Position numbers and translations under genes: made by a program | Source of the DNA: CAYSGX01 sp964518215 | GTDB lineage: Bacteria; Bacteroidota; Bacteroidia; Chitinophagales; CAIOSU01 | Reading direction: 5' to 3' | Assembly: GCA_964518215.1 (NCBI GenBank) | Contig: CAZFFP010000057.1 | Location: 1-24,581 of the forward strand | Length of the DNA: 24,581 bases | Shown here: positions 17,082 through 24,191 of the stretch, in pieces | How positions within the stretch are numbered: the stretch's first letter is position 1 | Layout of the letters: every line of letters begins with the position of its first letter | Notes under the pieces: generated by a model | Told to the model about the DNA's origin: nothing | The model's database searches: none | Seen by the model: only the letters and a program-made list of their open reading frames with translations

Positions 17082-18340
17082 TTTGCATTTAATATGTAAG
17101 TACCGACATGGCATTCTAAACATCTCGTTTTATTGCAATATTCATTTTTGAGTTGTAGCATAGCCTGTCCCTCTAAAGCATTCTTTGGTGCAAATCCCAA
17201 TGCGTACCAACTATTAAGGACTTTATTTTTTTCCGATGGAAGCGATTCCAGAATCATTAGCGCTTTTTCTTTTAAGTGGTCATCGTCAGTTTGAGTGCCG
17301 TATGCAAAAAGCACCGGACAAACACTATTGAGCAGAATTAATTGAATAGCAGCTTCCCCCAGTCGCTTTATTTGAATTTTAGCAATAGTATCAAACATAT
17401 AGTGAGATTTCCAGTATTCAGATGCTTCTGTATCGAAAAGTGTCATTATTTCTTTTGCGCTATTGGCTGTTTTTATTTTTGAGAATAAATGTTGGCTTTG
17501 GTGCAGCAACCTTGCAAACAAAGCAATACGAACCGTTGGAAAAGCAGAAGGTCTTAATCTCATAAAGTGCCACGAATCGCGCTGAATCGGGTTTAAGTTG
17601 TATTTCGCAGACAGAAAGCGATATTCTTTAAAAAGTAATTGAGCGTATTCATCTTTTAGATTTTCATGTAACAATCCTGATTGCCCGAATAATAAAGATT
17701 CAATCTGAAACAAGGAATTTTTGTGTTTGGCGATAATATTTAAAGGTAGCGATATTGACAGGTTTTCAAATGTTTCGGCATTAATTTTCAAACCATAAGA
17801 ACGGGCAATAGATTGATATAAAACTGTTTCCCAATTCCCATTATTCATTTTTAATTTTTCACTTATTAAAAAAGATTTCTGAATCAACCTTTCAACTGCA
17901 AGCGATTGCAGACCTGAGTAGAATCGAAATTTATCCATTTTTGGCAACAAGGGTTCGCACGGAATAAAACCTTTATTTAACAATATTTTTTCGTAACGGA
18001 ATATCAAGTTTTTAAAAATGATATTTTTCAGTTCGAGGGTAGGAATTGCAGGAGTAGTATTGTGATCATTTTCATACACCACGTGCAAAATCACATTGTT
18101 ATATTTATTGTCGTTTTGGTGTTTATGTTTGTTCCAGTCTGAAGTCTTTAGGTGTATTTCTATATTTCCAGCCCAAATGGTATTACCGATTTGAATTTTT
18201 GCCATTGAAAAATCAGGACCGCTATCCGTATTTTGCCTTCCTTGATTAAAAACTACTATTGGCACACCGGCAGTGGTTTGCAAATGTGTTTTGTCGAGCA
18301 ACTGGTATTTCCAAACAAAATGAAGAAAACTCTCTTTCAT
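17078..18340 (-). CDS. DUF2851 family protein
   Basis: A 420-residue protein of a family of unknown function that is almost confined to Bacteroidota. Family marks are the N-terminal SFLHFVWKYQLLDK, the segment 'RQNTDSGPDFSMAKIQIGNTIWAGNIEIHLKTSDWNKH' (in which DSGPDF, WAGNIEIH and SDWNKH are the most conserved pieces), 'NVILHVVYENDH', and a C-terminal NKTRCLECHVGTYIL with two Cys and a His that might bind metal. There is no signal peptide. The conserved Asp, Glu, His and Asp residues in the first 120 positions look like an active or metal site, but no reaction is established. It stands alone on its strand between a thioredoxin and a small membrane protein. Confidence 0.85.
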   Translation of the reverse strand: MKESFLHFVWKYQLLDKTHLQTTAGVPIVVFNQGRQNTDSGPDFSMAKIQIGNTIWAGNIEIHLKTSDWNKHKHQNDNKYNNVILHVVYENDHNTTPAIPTLELKNIIFKNLIFRYEKILLNKGFIPCEPLLPKMDKFRFYSGLQSLAVERLIQKSFLISEKLKMNNGNWETVLYQSIARSYGLKINAETFENLSISLPLNIIAKHKNSLFQIESLLFGQSGLLHENLKDEYAQLLFKEYRFLSAKYNLNPIQRDSWHFMRLRPSAFPTVRIALFARLLHQSQHLFSKIKTANSAKEIMTLFDTEASEYWKSHYMFDTIAKIQIKRLGEAAIQLILLNSVCPVLFAYGTQTDDDHLKEKALMILESLPSEKNKVLNSWYALGFAPKNALEGQAMLQLKNEYCNKTRCLECHVGTYILNAN

Positions 18341-18383
18341 TCAATGAAATTAATAATAATCTGTTTTGTATAACTTTATTATT

Positions 18384-18400
18384 GAAACTAAAATAGTTTC
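18384..18400. repeat. Perfect inverted repeat upstream of the DUF2851 gene
   Basis: GAAACTA-AAA-TAGTTTC: seven-base arms around a three-base spacer, 44 bases before the DUF2851 ATG. It could be an operator or a leader hairpin. Confidence 0.35.
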
Positions 18401-18462
18401 CAGCCTTTAAACAATTCTTTAAAACTATTCAGTTTTAAGTAAATGGTTCAGTGGACTCTATT

Positions 18463-18470
18463 TAACTTTG
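18463..18470 (+). promoter_or_regulatory. Candidate -7 box for the CPMC protein gene
   Basis: TAACTTTG, a perfect TAnnTTTG match, predicts transcription from about 18477. This is downstream of the ATG at 18443 and supports the ATG at 18509 as the real start. No clear -33 element. Confidence 0.4.
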
Positions 18471-18508
18471 TAATGAATTATTTCGAAACAGTTTTGATAA
18501 TAGATGTC

Positions 18509-18772
18509 ATGCATTCAAAAAAATCTTCTCTTTTTTATTCAATTGTAACTGTGTTAACTTTTGTATTCCTGCTGCTTATAGCCGATGTTGTTATTGCGCA
18601 ATGCCCCATGTGTAAAGCCTCGGCAGAGTCGTCATTGGCGGGAGGAAGTACTATGGCTAAGGGGCTGAACAAAGGCATTCTCTACCTGCTCATGATGCCT
18701 TATATTATTTTTTCGGTATTGTTTGGCTTATGGTATTACTACTACAAACAGAAGAAAGTGGTGGTGAAGTAA
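18509..18772 (+). CDS. Small CPMC-motif membrane protein
   Basis: An 87-residue protein seen widely in Bacteroidota but without known function. Residues 8-30 are a signal peptide or first membrane segment; directly after the likely cleavage point (IAQ) comes CPMCK, with Cys32 and Cys35. A short linker rich in Ser, Gly and Ala (38-56) leads to a second membrane segment (57-78) and a basic tail (KQKK). The CxxC placed just outside the membrane could bind copper or heme or act as a thiol pair; this is inference from motif and topology. The ATG at 18509 is preferred to one at 18443 because it begins directly at the signal peptide and lies after a promoter box. Confidence 0.75.
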   Translation: MHSKKSSLFYSIVTVLTFVFLLLIADVVIAQCPMCKASAESSLAGGSTMAKGLNKGILYLLMMPYIIFSVLFGLWYYYYKQKKVVVK

Positions 18773-18776
18773 TGTC

Positions 18777-18794
18777 TTAAAAGGAATCTTTTAA
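18777..18794. terminator. Candidate bidirectional terminator
   Basis: TTAAAAG-GAAT-CTTTTAA: perfect seven-pair stem with a four-base loop, filling the gap between the convergent CPMC gene and BFN gene. The stem has only one G-C pair, so it would be weak, but A and T tracts face both ways. Confidence 0.4.
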
Positions 18795-18797
18795 ACC

Positions 18798-19391
18798 TCA
18801 ACTGCTTTTTCTTTTTCCCAACTCATCTCTGAGTTTAGCAGCGAGTTCGTAATCTTCTTTTTCAATGGCTTTAGAAAGATGCTCGTTGAGTTCGGCTTCG
18901 GTAAGTTTTGTAAAATCTGAAGGGGTTGAAACTGAAATCGGCTCATTAGCTTCGTGCGTGTCGGTTTCACCTGCTAAACCGCCTTCGAGCACAATACCGG
19001 CTTGTTCTAAAATAGATTCGTAAGTATGAATAGGAATATTGAAACGCACGGCAAGCGCAATGGCATCTGAAGTGCGCGAATCAATTTCAAATATTTTACC
19101 GTTGCTTTCGCAGATGAGTTTAGCAAAGAAAATTCCTTCAACCAAATTGCTGATAATCACTTCGTTCAATTGAATATTGAATTGGTCGAAGACATTTTTA
19201 ATGAGGTCGTGTGTTTGTGGTCTTGAAGAGGGCACTTTTTCCAAACCCATAGCAATAGACTGAGCTTCGAAAGCCCCAATCACAATAGGAAGCCTTCTCA
19301 CGCCCTGCCGCTCAGACAGCATTACGGCAAAAGAATTAGTGTGCGTAATGCTGTGAGATATTTGAGCTACCTCAAGTTCTATTTTCTTCAT
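18798..19391 (-). CDS. Bifunctional nuclease family (BFN / DUF151) protein with UVR motif
   Basis: A 197-residue protein. The BFN domain covers about residues 1-130, with the hallmark LPIVIGAFEAQSIAMGLE (34-51), 'RPQTHDL' and 'DSRTSDAIALAVRFNIPI'. After an acidic Ser/Thr linker, a UvrB/UvrC-type motif fills the end ('LSKAIEKEDYELAAKLRDEL'), a helical hairpin that mediates protein contacts in UvrB and UvrC. BFN-UVR fusions are the normal form in Bacteroidota. Plant homologues have nuclease activity, but the bacterial role is uncertain. It lies 39 bases after etfA on the same strand with an inverted repeat between. Confidence 0.9.
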   Translation of the reverse strand: MKKIELEVAQISHSITHTNSFAVMLSERQGVRRLPIVIGAFEAQSIAMGLEKVPSSRPQTHDLIKNVFDQFNIQLNEVIISNLVEGIFFAKLICESNGKIFEIDSRTSDAIALAVRFNIPIHTYESILEQAGIVLEGGLAGETDTHEANEPISVSTPSDFTKLTEAELNEHLSKAIEKEDYELAAKLRDELGKRKSS

Positions 19392-19404
19392 ATTAGAGAA
19401 AGTG

Positions 19405-19422
19405 TCTTTGCTTTAGCAAAGA
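19405..19422 (-). terminator. Inverted repeat between etfA and the BFN gene
   Basis: TCTTTGCT-TT-AGCAAAGA gives eight-base arms around two bases. It lies directly after etfA and could end or weaken its transcript; there is no clean T run, so an operator for the BFN gene is equally possible. Confidence 0.35.
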
Positions 19423-19430
19423 AAAGACAA

Positions 19431-20414
19431 TTAGTTGTTGCTTGCAAAGAAATTCCTGAGCGCTTCGTTCAGTTTAGGAACCACTTCAAAAGCATCACCT
19501 ACGATTCCGTAGTCTGCGCTTTTGAAAAATGGCGCTTCAGGGTCAATATTTATAACAACAATGGTTTTGCTGCTGCTCACCCCTGCCAAATGCTGAATGG
19601 CGCCCGATATTCCAACCGCTATATAAAGGTTCGGGCTGATGGTCAATCCGGTTTGTCCTACATGCTCGTGGTGAGGTCTCCAATCCACATCGGAAACCGC
19701 TCTTGAACAAGCAGTAGATGCGCCCAACAACTTAGCCATATCTTCAATCATGCCCCAGTTTTCGGGTCCTTTCAAGCCACGTCCGGCAGATACTACCAAT
19801 TCGGCTTCGGGCAATGGAATGGTATCGCCTCCGGTTTTTTCAACGGCTGTTACTTTCACTCCGAAATCGGCATCGCTCACCGAAGGGCTGAATGCTTCAA
19901 CGGCTGCGGCAGCATCGGTTTCTTTTACCTGCAACGTGTTGGGATTTACAGAAATAACTTTTACCGGGCTTTTAATTTCGTAATGAGCAATGCCTTTACC
20001 TGAGAAAACAGTTTTCTTCACGATAACTTTTCCTCCATCCAACACGGGCAATGCAGAAGCACCGGGAACAATACCTGCTTTCAGGCGGGCAGATAAACGC
20101 GGTCCTAATTCTTTCCCTTTCGAATCGAAAGAGAGAATGATGTATTCTGCGGAAGTTTTTCCGGCTGCTTCAACTACAGCTTTGTTGTATGCTTTCGAAT
20201 CGAAATTATTGAAGCGCGCATCGTTGGCGTGTAATACTTTAGCGGCTCCCGCTTTTCCAAGCGAGGCTATTTCATCAGCGCTTGCTTCGCCCAAAACAAC
20301 CGCTACCACTTCTTTTCCGGTTTGTGAGCCGATTTGTGCGGCATAATAAATGGCTTCTTTTGCCGATTTTTTAAAACTTCCTTCTGATAAGGCTGCGAAT
20401 ACTAATATTGACAT
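19431..20414 (-). CDS. etfA: Electron transfer flavoprotein subunit alpha
   Basis: A 327-residue FAD-binding subunit of ETF, which accepts electrons from acyl-CoA dehydrogenases and passes them to the respiratory chain through ETF-quinone oxidoreductase. The N-terminal part (MSILVFAALSEG on) is the ETF alpha/beta fold; the C-terminal FAD domain holds 'VSAGRGLKGPENW', 'WRPHHEHVGQTG' and the family signature 'LYIAVGISGAIQHLAG' followed by 'VINIDPEAPFF'. The ATG at 20412-20414 gives the family start; an upstream in-frame alternative would add 12 residues and overlap etfB. It starts one base after the etfB stop, so the two are a tight operon and are probably made in equal amounts. Confidence 0.96.
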   Translation of the reverse strand: MSILVFAALSEGSFKKSAKEAIYYAAQIGSQTGKEVVAVVLGEASADEIASLGKAGAAKVLHANDARFNNFDSKAYNKAVVEAAGKTSAEYIILSFDSKGKELGPRLSARLKAGIVPGASALPVLDGGKVIVKKTVFSGKGIAHYEIKSPVKVISVNPNTLQVKETDAAAAVEAFSPSVSDADFGVKVTAVEKTGGDTIPLPEAELVVSAGRGLKGPENWGMIEDMAKLLGASTACSRAVSDVDWRPHHEHVGQTGLTISPNLYIAVGISGAIQHLAGVSSSKTIVVINIDPEAPFFKSADYGIVGDAFEVVPKLNEALRNFFASNN

Positions 20415-20415
20415 T

Positions 20416-21156
20416 TTATATGACTTTTGCTTCGTTATGTAATGCTTCAACTAATTTGTCCACTTCTTCAGGCTTGAAGAGTCTTACCGCCTGCTTGGCA
20501 GGAGGCATTTCATATCTGCTCACGGCAACCAATTCATCGGTAGCCACAGGGTCAATTACCTGAAGCGGTTTGGTGCGGGCAGCCATGATGCCGCGCATAT
20601 TAGGAATGCGTTGCTCTGCCATACCTTTTTGTGCGCTCACTACCAAAGGCAATTGCGCTTCTAAAACTTCTTCTGCGCCTTCTACTTCGCGTTTCAATGT
20701 AGCCGTTTGTCCGTTTACATCGAGGTTCGTTGCAAGGCTCACAAATGGCAAATCGAGCAATTCGGCAACCATGCCTCCGATTAGATAACCATTGTAGTTG
20801 ATGGTTTCTTTTCCGGTAAGAATCAGGTCGAAACCTTTGTCCTTAGCGTAAATAGCTATTTGAGAAGCGATGAAGAACGGGTCGTTTTCCGTAGCGTTGA
20901 TGCGCACTCCGTCATCAGCGCCCAATGCAAATCCTTTGCGGATGATGGGGTCGTTGTCGGCTTCGCCTACATTGATTAGGGTAACAGTTCCACCTAATGT
21001 TTCTTTCAGTTCCATGGCGCGCACCAAAGCATACCATTCGTCAGTCGGATTCATAATCCATTGAACATTGGAAGTGTTGAACTTGGTGTCGTTGTCGGTG
21101 AAGGTGATTTTGGCGGTAGTATCGGGCACTTTGCTTACGCACACTAATATTTTCAT
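20416..21156 (-). CDS. etfB: Electron transfer flavoprotein subunit beta
   Basis: A 246-residue subunit that binds AMP and interacts with dehydrogenase partners. Family marks: MKILVCVSKVPDTTAKI at the start, 'WIMNPTDEWYALVRAMELKE', 'GADDGVRI', 'DLILTGKETINYNGYLIGGMVAELL', and the ETF-beta signature region 'AQKGMAEQRIPNMRGIMAA'. This is the group I type used with fatty-acid and amino-acid oxidation. First gene of the etfB-etfA pair and divergent from a TPR gene; a perfect -7 box lies 27 bases upstream. Confidence 0.96.
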   Translation of the reverse strand: MKILVCVSKVPDTTAKITFTDNDTKFNTSNVQWIMNPTDEWYALVRAMELKETLGGTVTLINVGEADNDPIIRKGFALGADDGVRINATENDPFFIASQIAIYAKDKGFDLILTGKETINYNGYLIGGMVAELLDLPFVSLATNLDVNGQTATLKREVEGAEEVLEAQLPLVVSAQKGMAEQRIPNMRGIMAARTKPLQVIDPVATDELVAVSRYEMPPAKQAVRLFKPEEVDKLVEALHNEAKVI

Positions 21157-21162
21157 AATGAT

Positions 21163-21170
21163 TAGCTTTG
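21163..21170 (+). promoter_or_regulatory. Candidate -7 box of the TPR gene
   Basis: TAGCTTTG on the plus strand, a perfect TAnnTTTG match, 42 bases before the ATG at 21213. It faces the etfBA box 12 bases away. No -33 element is clear. Confidence 0.35.
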
Positions 21171-21182
21171 TTTAAGAGACGG

Positions 21183-21190
21183 CAAAAATA
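21183..21190 (-). promoter_or_regulatory. Candidate -7 box of the etfBA operon
   Basis: TATTTTTG on the minus strand, a perfect TAnnTTTG match, predicts transcription from about 21176, 20 bases before the etfB ATG. Upstream T-rich DNA (to 21212) lacks a well-spaced TTTG. Confidence 0.45.
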
Positions 21191-21212
21191 ACTATAATAC
21201 CGACAAATAAAA

Positions 21213-21518
21213 ATGGAAAATGTTCGACTGCAGCAACTATTGAAACTTATCAACAACAATTCCGATGACCCTTTCATCTTATTTGCTTTGGCACAGGAAT
21301 ACAAAAAGCAGGGCGACTTTTCAACAGCTTTGAATTATTTTGAAACCATTATAGCAAAGCACCCCAACTATACAGGCGCGTATTTGCATTTCGGACAACT
21401 CTTGGAGCAAACAGGCAATGCCGCTCAAGCAAAGCAAGTGTTTCAGAAAGGAATAGACATTTGCACCCGGTTGGAGCAATGGCACGACAGAAATGAATTG
21501 ATGAGCGCGCTGGGGTAG
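21213..21518 (+). CDS. Small TPR protein
   Basis: A 101-residue, all-helical protein made of tetratricopeptide repeats: 'PFILFALAQEYKKQGDFSTALNYFETIIAKHPNYTGAYLHFGQLLEQTGNAAQAKQVFQKGIDI' holds two TPR units (about residues 20-53 and 54-87) with the usual Ala, Gly and Tyr spacing and Pro at the repeat ends, plus a capping helix. TPRs bind other proteins; the partner is unknown. No signal peptide. Divergent from etfB, and 81 bases before the cyclase-family gene on the same strand. Confidence 0.85.
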   Translation: MENVRLQQLLKLINNNSDDPFILFALAQEYKKQGDFSTALNYFETIIAKHPNYTGAYLHFGQLLEQTGNAAQAKQVFQKGIDICTRLEQWHDRNELMSALG

Positions 21519-21599
21519 TGATTGAATCAGAAAATTAGTGTTAATGGTTAGGTGTTTAGTTGTGTATTTTAGTTGCGTTTTTATTACTAAATTGTTTCT

Positions 21600-22349
21600 A
21601 TGATTACCATTATTGAACATTATTCAGGGAATTATAAAATTGACTTGTCAAAACCTTTGGATATTGCTATTTGTATTCGCCCCAACCAAAATAATGTCAA
21701 CGCATTTTTTGCTCCCGAACCATTTGCAGAGCCTGTTATTGCGGGCGATTTTATAGGCTCTGTGGAAAAAGGTGCGCCCGTAAATTTTTTCAACCTCACT
21801 TTCAACCCTCATGGTAACGGAACACATACCGAATGTGTCGGGCATATATCCAAAGAACCTCATTATGTTACCAATTGCTTTAGTAAATACTTTTTTCTGT
21901 GCGAGGTCATCAGTATTTATCCGACCTATCTTACTAATGGCGATAAAGTTATTGGTAAGGAACAGTTGGATATGCAATTGAAATTTGAAAACACAGAAGC
22001 CGTAGTTATAAGAACACTACCCAACGATAAGTTGAAAACTGTTGCCAAATATTCGGGGCAGAATCCTCCATACATGGAAGCAGCAGCCACTGCCTATTTG
22101 CGTGAACGAAATATTGAGCATCTTTTAATTGATTTGCCATCGGTTGACAGGGAAGAAGACGATGGGAAACTTTTGGCACATAAAGCCTTTTGGAATTATC
22201 CCGAGAAGCCCCGACTGAAAGCCACCATAACAGAATTGATTTATGTGCCTATGGAAATTACTAATGGATTATATTTTATAAACATTCAGCCTGCCGCTAT
22301 TCAGATGGATGCCGCACCGAGCAAGCCTGTGCTTTATGAGGCTATTTAA
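21600..22349 (+). CDS. Cyclase family protein (kynurenine formamidase-like fold)
   Basis: A 249-residue metal-dependent hydrolase of the putative cyclase family, which includes kynurenine formamidase and isatin hydrolase. The metal motif, usually HxGTHxDxPxH, appears as HGNGTHTECVGH with His71, His76 and His82; Glu78 takes the place of the Asp and there is no Pro. 'LLIDLPSVDREEDDGKLLAHKAFW' (the second conserved block, with Asp, Glu and His) is intact, and the last part ends in 'GLYFINIQP'. No kynurenine-pathway genes are in the window, so the substrate is unknown. Cytoplasmic. The altered metal motif is shared, as far as I know, by a Bacteroidota subgroup, so it need not mean loss of activity. 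Confidence 0.82.
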   Translation: MITIIEHYSGNYKIDLSKPLDIAICIRPNQNNVNAFFAPEPFAEPVIAGDFIGSVEKGAPVNFFNLTFNPHGNGTHTECVGHISKEPHYVTNCFSKYFFLCEVISIYPTYLTNGDKVIGKEQLDMQLKFENTEAVVIRTLPNDKLKTVAKYSGQNPPYMEAAATAYLRERNIEHLLIDLPSVDREEDDGKLLAHKAFWNYPEKPRLKATITELIYVPMEITNGLYFINIQPAAIQMDAAPSKPVLYEAI

Positions 22350-22370
22350 TGCTTGTCTTTATATATTTCA

Positions 22371-23534
22371 TTAAGCTACATCAGAGAAATTTTGAATCGC
22401 AACAGGCACTCCGCTTAATATTTTTGATAGTTTCAGCGAAAGTTGCATCATGAGGATTTTGGTATTGATGTTTCGCTCCAACAAATAACTGCCGTTGTTG
22501 AGCAGTTGATACAATTGCTCCATGTTTTGCAAGGAAATTTTAGCAGCAACCGCTTTTGCAAAAATCAACTCCTCGGCTTGAAATAATTCTGTATTGTTGT
22601 TTATCTGGAAATGCAGCAGATTTTCGAAGAAATGTAGTGCATAAGTCAAAGCCTGTTTTTGATTTTCGCGCCCAACACTGTTGAATGCTTCAATCCACTT
22701 GGTGAGTTGCAGCAATTTGTCGGGCTTTGAAACAATATCATTCACCGAACACATCTGCATCCATTCCATAAACAGAAGTCCGCTGTCGGTAGCTTCATCA
22801 GCCAGCATTTGAATGGCTTCCGACAAGTTGCCTCCCGAAAGATTGGCTACCTGTGCTGCCTGAACCCTGTCCACTTCTTGTGTTTCTACTAAATAATTTA
22901 CCAAAGCAGTATTTTCTATACTGCCAATTTTTACAATTTGGGTGCGCGATAAAATGGTGTTTAAAATCAGGTCCTGATTTTCGGCTACCAAAATAAAAAC
23001 GGTCTGTTCAGGAGGCTCTTCCAGAATTTTGAGCAAAGCGTTTCCTTCTTTCCCCAAATACTCCGCCAGCCAAATAATCATCACCTTATATTTCGATTCA
23101 TAAGTTTTTAAATTGAGCCTTGTGATAATGTTGCGGCATTCATCAGAAGTAATATTGGGCTGTTTGTTTTCGGCATCGAAATGGCTCATCCAGTGTTGAA
23201 GCGACAGGTTTGGATTTTTGCTCAACAACTCGCGCCAATCGGTAATAAACTCGGTGGCTATCTTTTTCTTTTCAATAGCCGGAAACGGATACGAAAAATG
23301 AATATCGGGGTGAATCAATTTTTGCGATTTCTTGCAGGAGGAACAAATGCCGCACGAATCGGTTTCGGAAGGATTTTCACACACTAAGAATTGCGCATAA
23401 GCCAAAGCCAGCGGTAAGCCGCCATAGCCTATGGCTCCCAAAAACAGTTGCGCATGAGGCACCTTGCCGGTGGCTGCCGATTGCGCCAGGCGAAGTTTTA
23501 ACTGTTCTTGCCCTATTACTTCTTTGAATTGCAC
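22371..23534 (-). CDS. holB: DNA polymerase III subunit delta-prime
   Basis: A 387-residue subunit of the clamp-loader complex, which opens the beta clamp (dnaN, also in this window) and loads it on DNA. It has the AAA+ start 'FKEVIGQEQLKLRLAQSA', the 'VPHAQLFLG' strand, and a degenerate ATP loop (GAIGYGGLPLA, 33-43) lacking the Lys, as expected for the ATP-inactive delta-prime. Four Cys (52, 61, 64, 67) form the zinc module. 'GNALLKILEEPP' (164-175) and the SRTQ sensor with the arginine finger (196-199) are intact. The C-terminal half is helical and variable. Convergent with the cyclase gene; its start is 28 bases after a perfect -7 box. Confidence 0.93.
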   Translation of the reverse strand: MQFKEVIGQEQLKLRLAQSAATGKVPHAQLFLGAIGYGGLPLALAYAQFLVCENPSETDSCGICSSCKKSQKLIHPDIHFSYPFPAIEKKKIATEFITDWRELLSKNPNLSLQHWMSHFDAENKQPNITSDECRNIITRLNLKTYESKYKVMIIWLAEYLGKEGNALLKILEEPPEQTVFILVAENQDLILNTILSRTQIVKIGSIENTALVNYLVETQEVDRVQAAQVANLSGGNLSEAIQMLADEATDSGLLFMEWMQMCSVNDIVSKPDKLLQLTKWIEAFNSVGRENQKQALTYALHFFENLLHFQINNNTELFQAEELIFAKAVAAKISLQNMEQLYQLLNNGSYLLERNINTKILMMQLSLKLSKILSGVPVAIQNFSDVA

Positions 23535-23562
23535 CGAAAAACGAAATTGAAATGAGTGGACA

Positions 23563-23570
23563 CAAATCTA
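23563..23570 (-). promoter_or_regulatory. Candidate -7 box of holB
   Basis: TAGATTTG on the minus strand, a perfect TAnnTTTG match, predicts transcription from about 23556, 22 bases before the ATG. The -33 region (about 23588) reads GGTTT, a partial match. Confidence 0.45.
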
Positions 23571-23601
23571 TATCAAAACATTAAACCATAGTTTGTAAAA
23601 A

Positions 23602-23634
23602 AACCGAAATTACGGTTGAAAAATATTTTCGGTT
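23602..23634 (+). repeat. Inverted repeats in the leader of the carbonic anhydrase gene
   Basis: AACCGAAA (23602-23609) pairs with TTTCGGTT (23627-23634); the AACCG part can instead pair with CGGTT at 23613-23617. Either hairpin lies 36 to 68 bases before the ATG. It could be an operator, a mRNA fold or chance. Confidence 0.3.
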
Positions 23635-23669
23635 ATTTTCACCCTCGATTTTTTACCAAATAATTCGAC

Positions 23670-24191
23670 ATGCACTACAAATATTTAGATGAGTTAAGCG
23701 CTAAAGTTCAAAAAGGAAAAAATGTATTTATTGCACCGGGAGCCTATGTGCTGGGCGATGTATGGCTGCACGATGATGTTTCGGTTTGGTTTGGAGCCGT
23801 GCTGCGTGCCGATTTCGACCGCATAGAAATTGGTGCCCGAACCAATGTGCAGGAAGGTGTTTACATGCACGTGGACCCGAATATTCCCATCACTATCGGC
23901 ACCGACAATATCATTGGGCACGGAGCCATTGTGCATGGCAGCAGCATTGGCAACTTCAACCTCATAGGCATGAGAGCCACCGTAATGAACCATGCCAAAA
24001 TTGGTAACGGATGTATTATTGGCGCTCACGCACTAGTTACCGAAGGCATGGAAGTGCCCGACTACTCTATGGTATTGGGTTCACCCGGAAGAATTGTGAA
24101 ACAAGTGCCTCCGGAGGTCACTGAAGTGATTAAGGCGGGCGTGGAAGAATATATGCACGAAGCACAACGTTATCTCAAAAGCATTGGATAA
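23670..24191 (+). CDS. Gamma carbonic anhydrase family protein (left-handed beta-helix)
   Basis: A 173-residue protein of the gamma-carbonic anhydrase family, which forms trimers of left-handed beta-helices with a metal at the subunit interface. The three metal-binding His are present: His67 in 'VQEGVYMHVD', His84 and His89 in 'GHGAIVHGSSIG'. Hexapeptide repeats (GxxxxI/V) run through residues 18-140, with 'VLRAD' and the Arg46, Asp48 and Gln61 that surround the site. The C-terminal helix closes the fold. Many members show little carbonic anhydrase activity, so the reaction is probable but not certain. The next gene starts inside its last codons. Confidence 0.92.
   Translation: MHYKYLDELSAKVQKGKNVFIAPGAYVLGDVWLHDDVSVWFGAVLRADFDRIEIGARTNVQEGVYMHVDPNIPITIGTDNIIGHGAIVHGSSIGNFNLIGMRATVMNHAKIGNGCIIGAHALVTEGMEVPDYSMVLGSPGRIVKQVPPEVTEVIKAGVEEYMHEAQRYLKSIG

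Noticed and set aside
18443..18508. An upstream ATG that would lengthen the CPMC protein by 22 residues
   Set aside because: The extension would put a hydrophobic stretch in front of a complete signal peptide and lies across a -7 promoter box.
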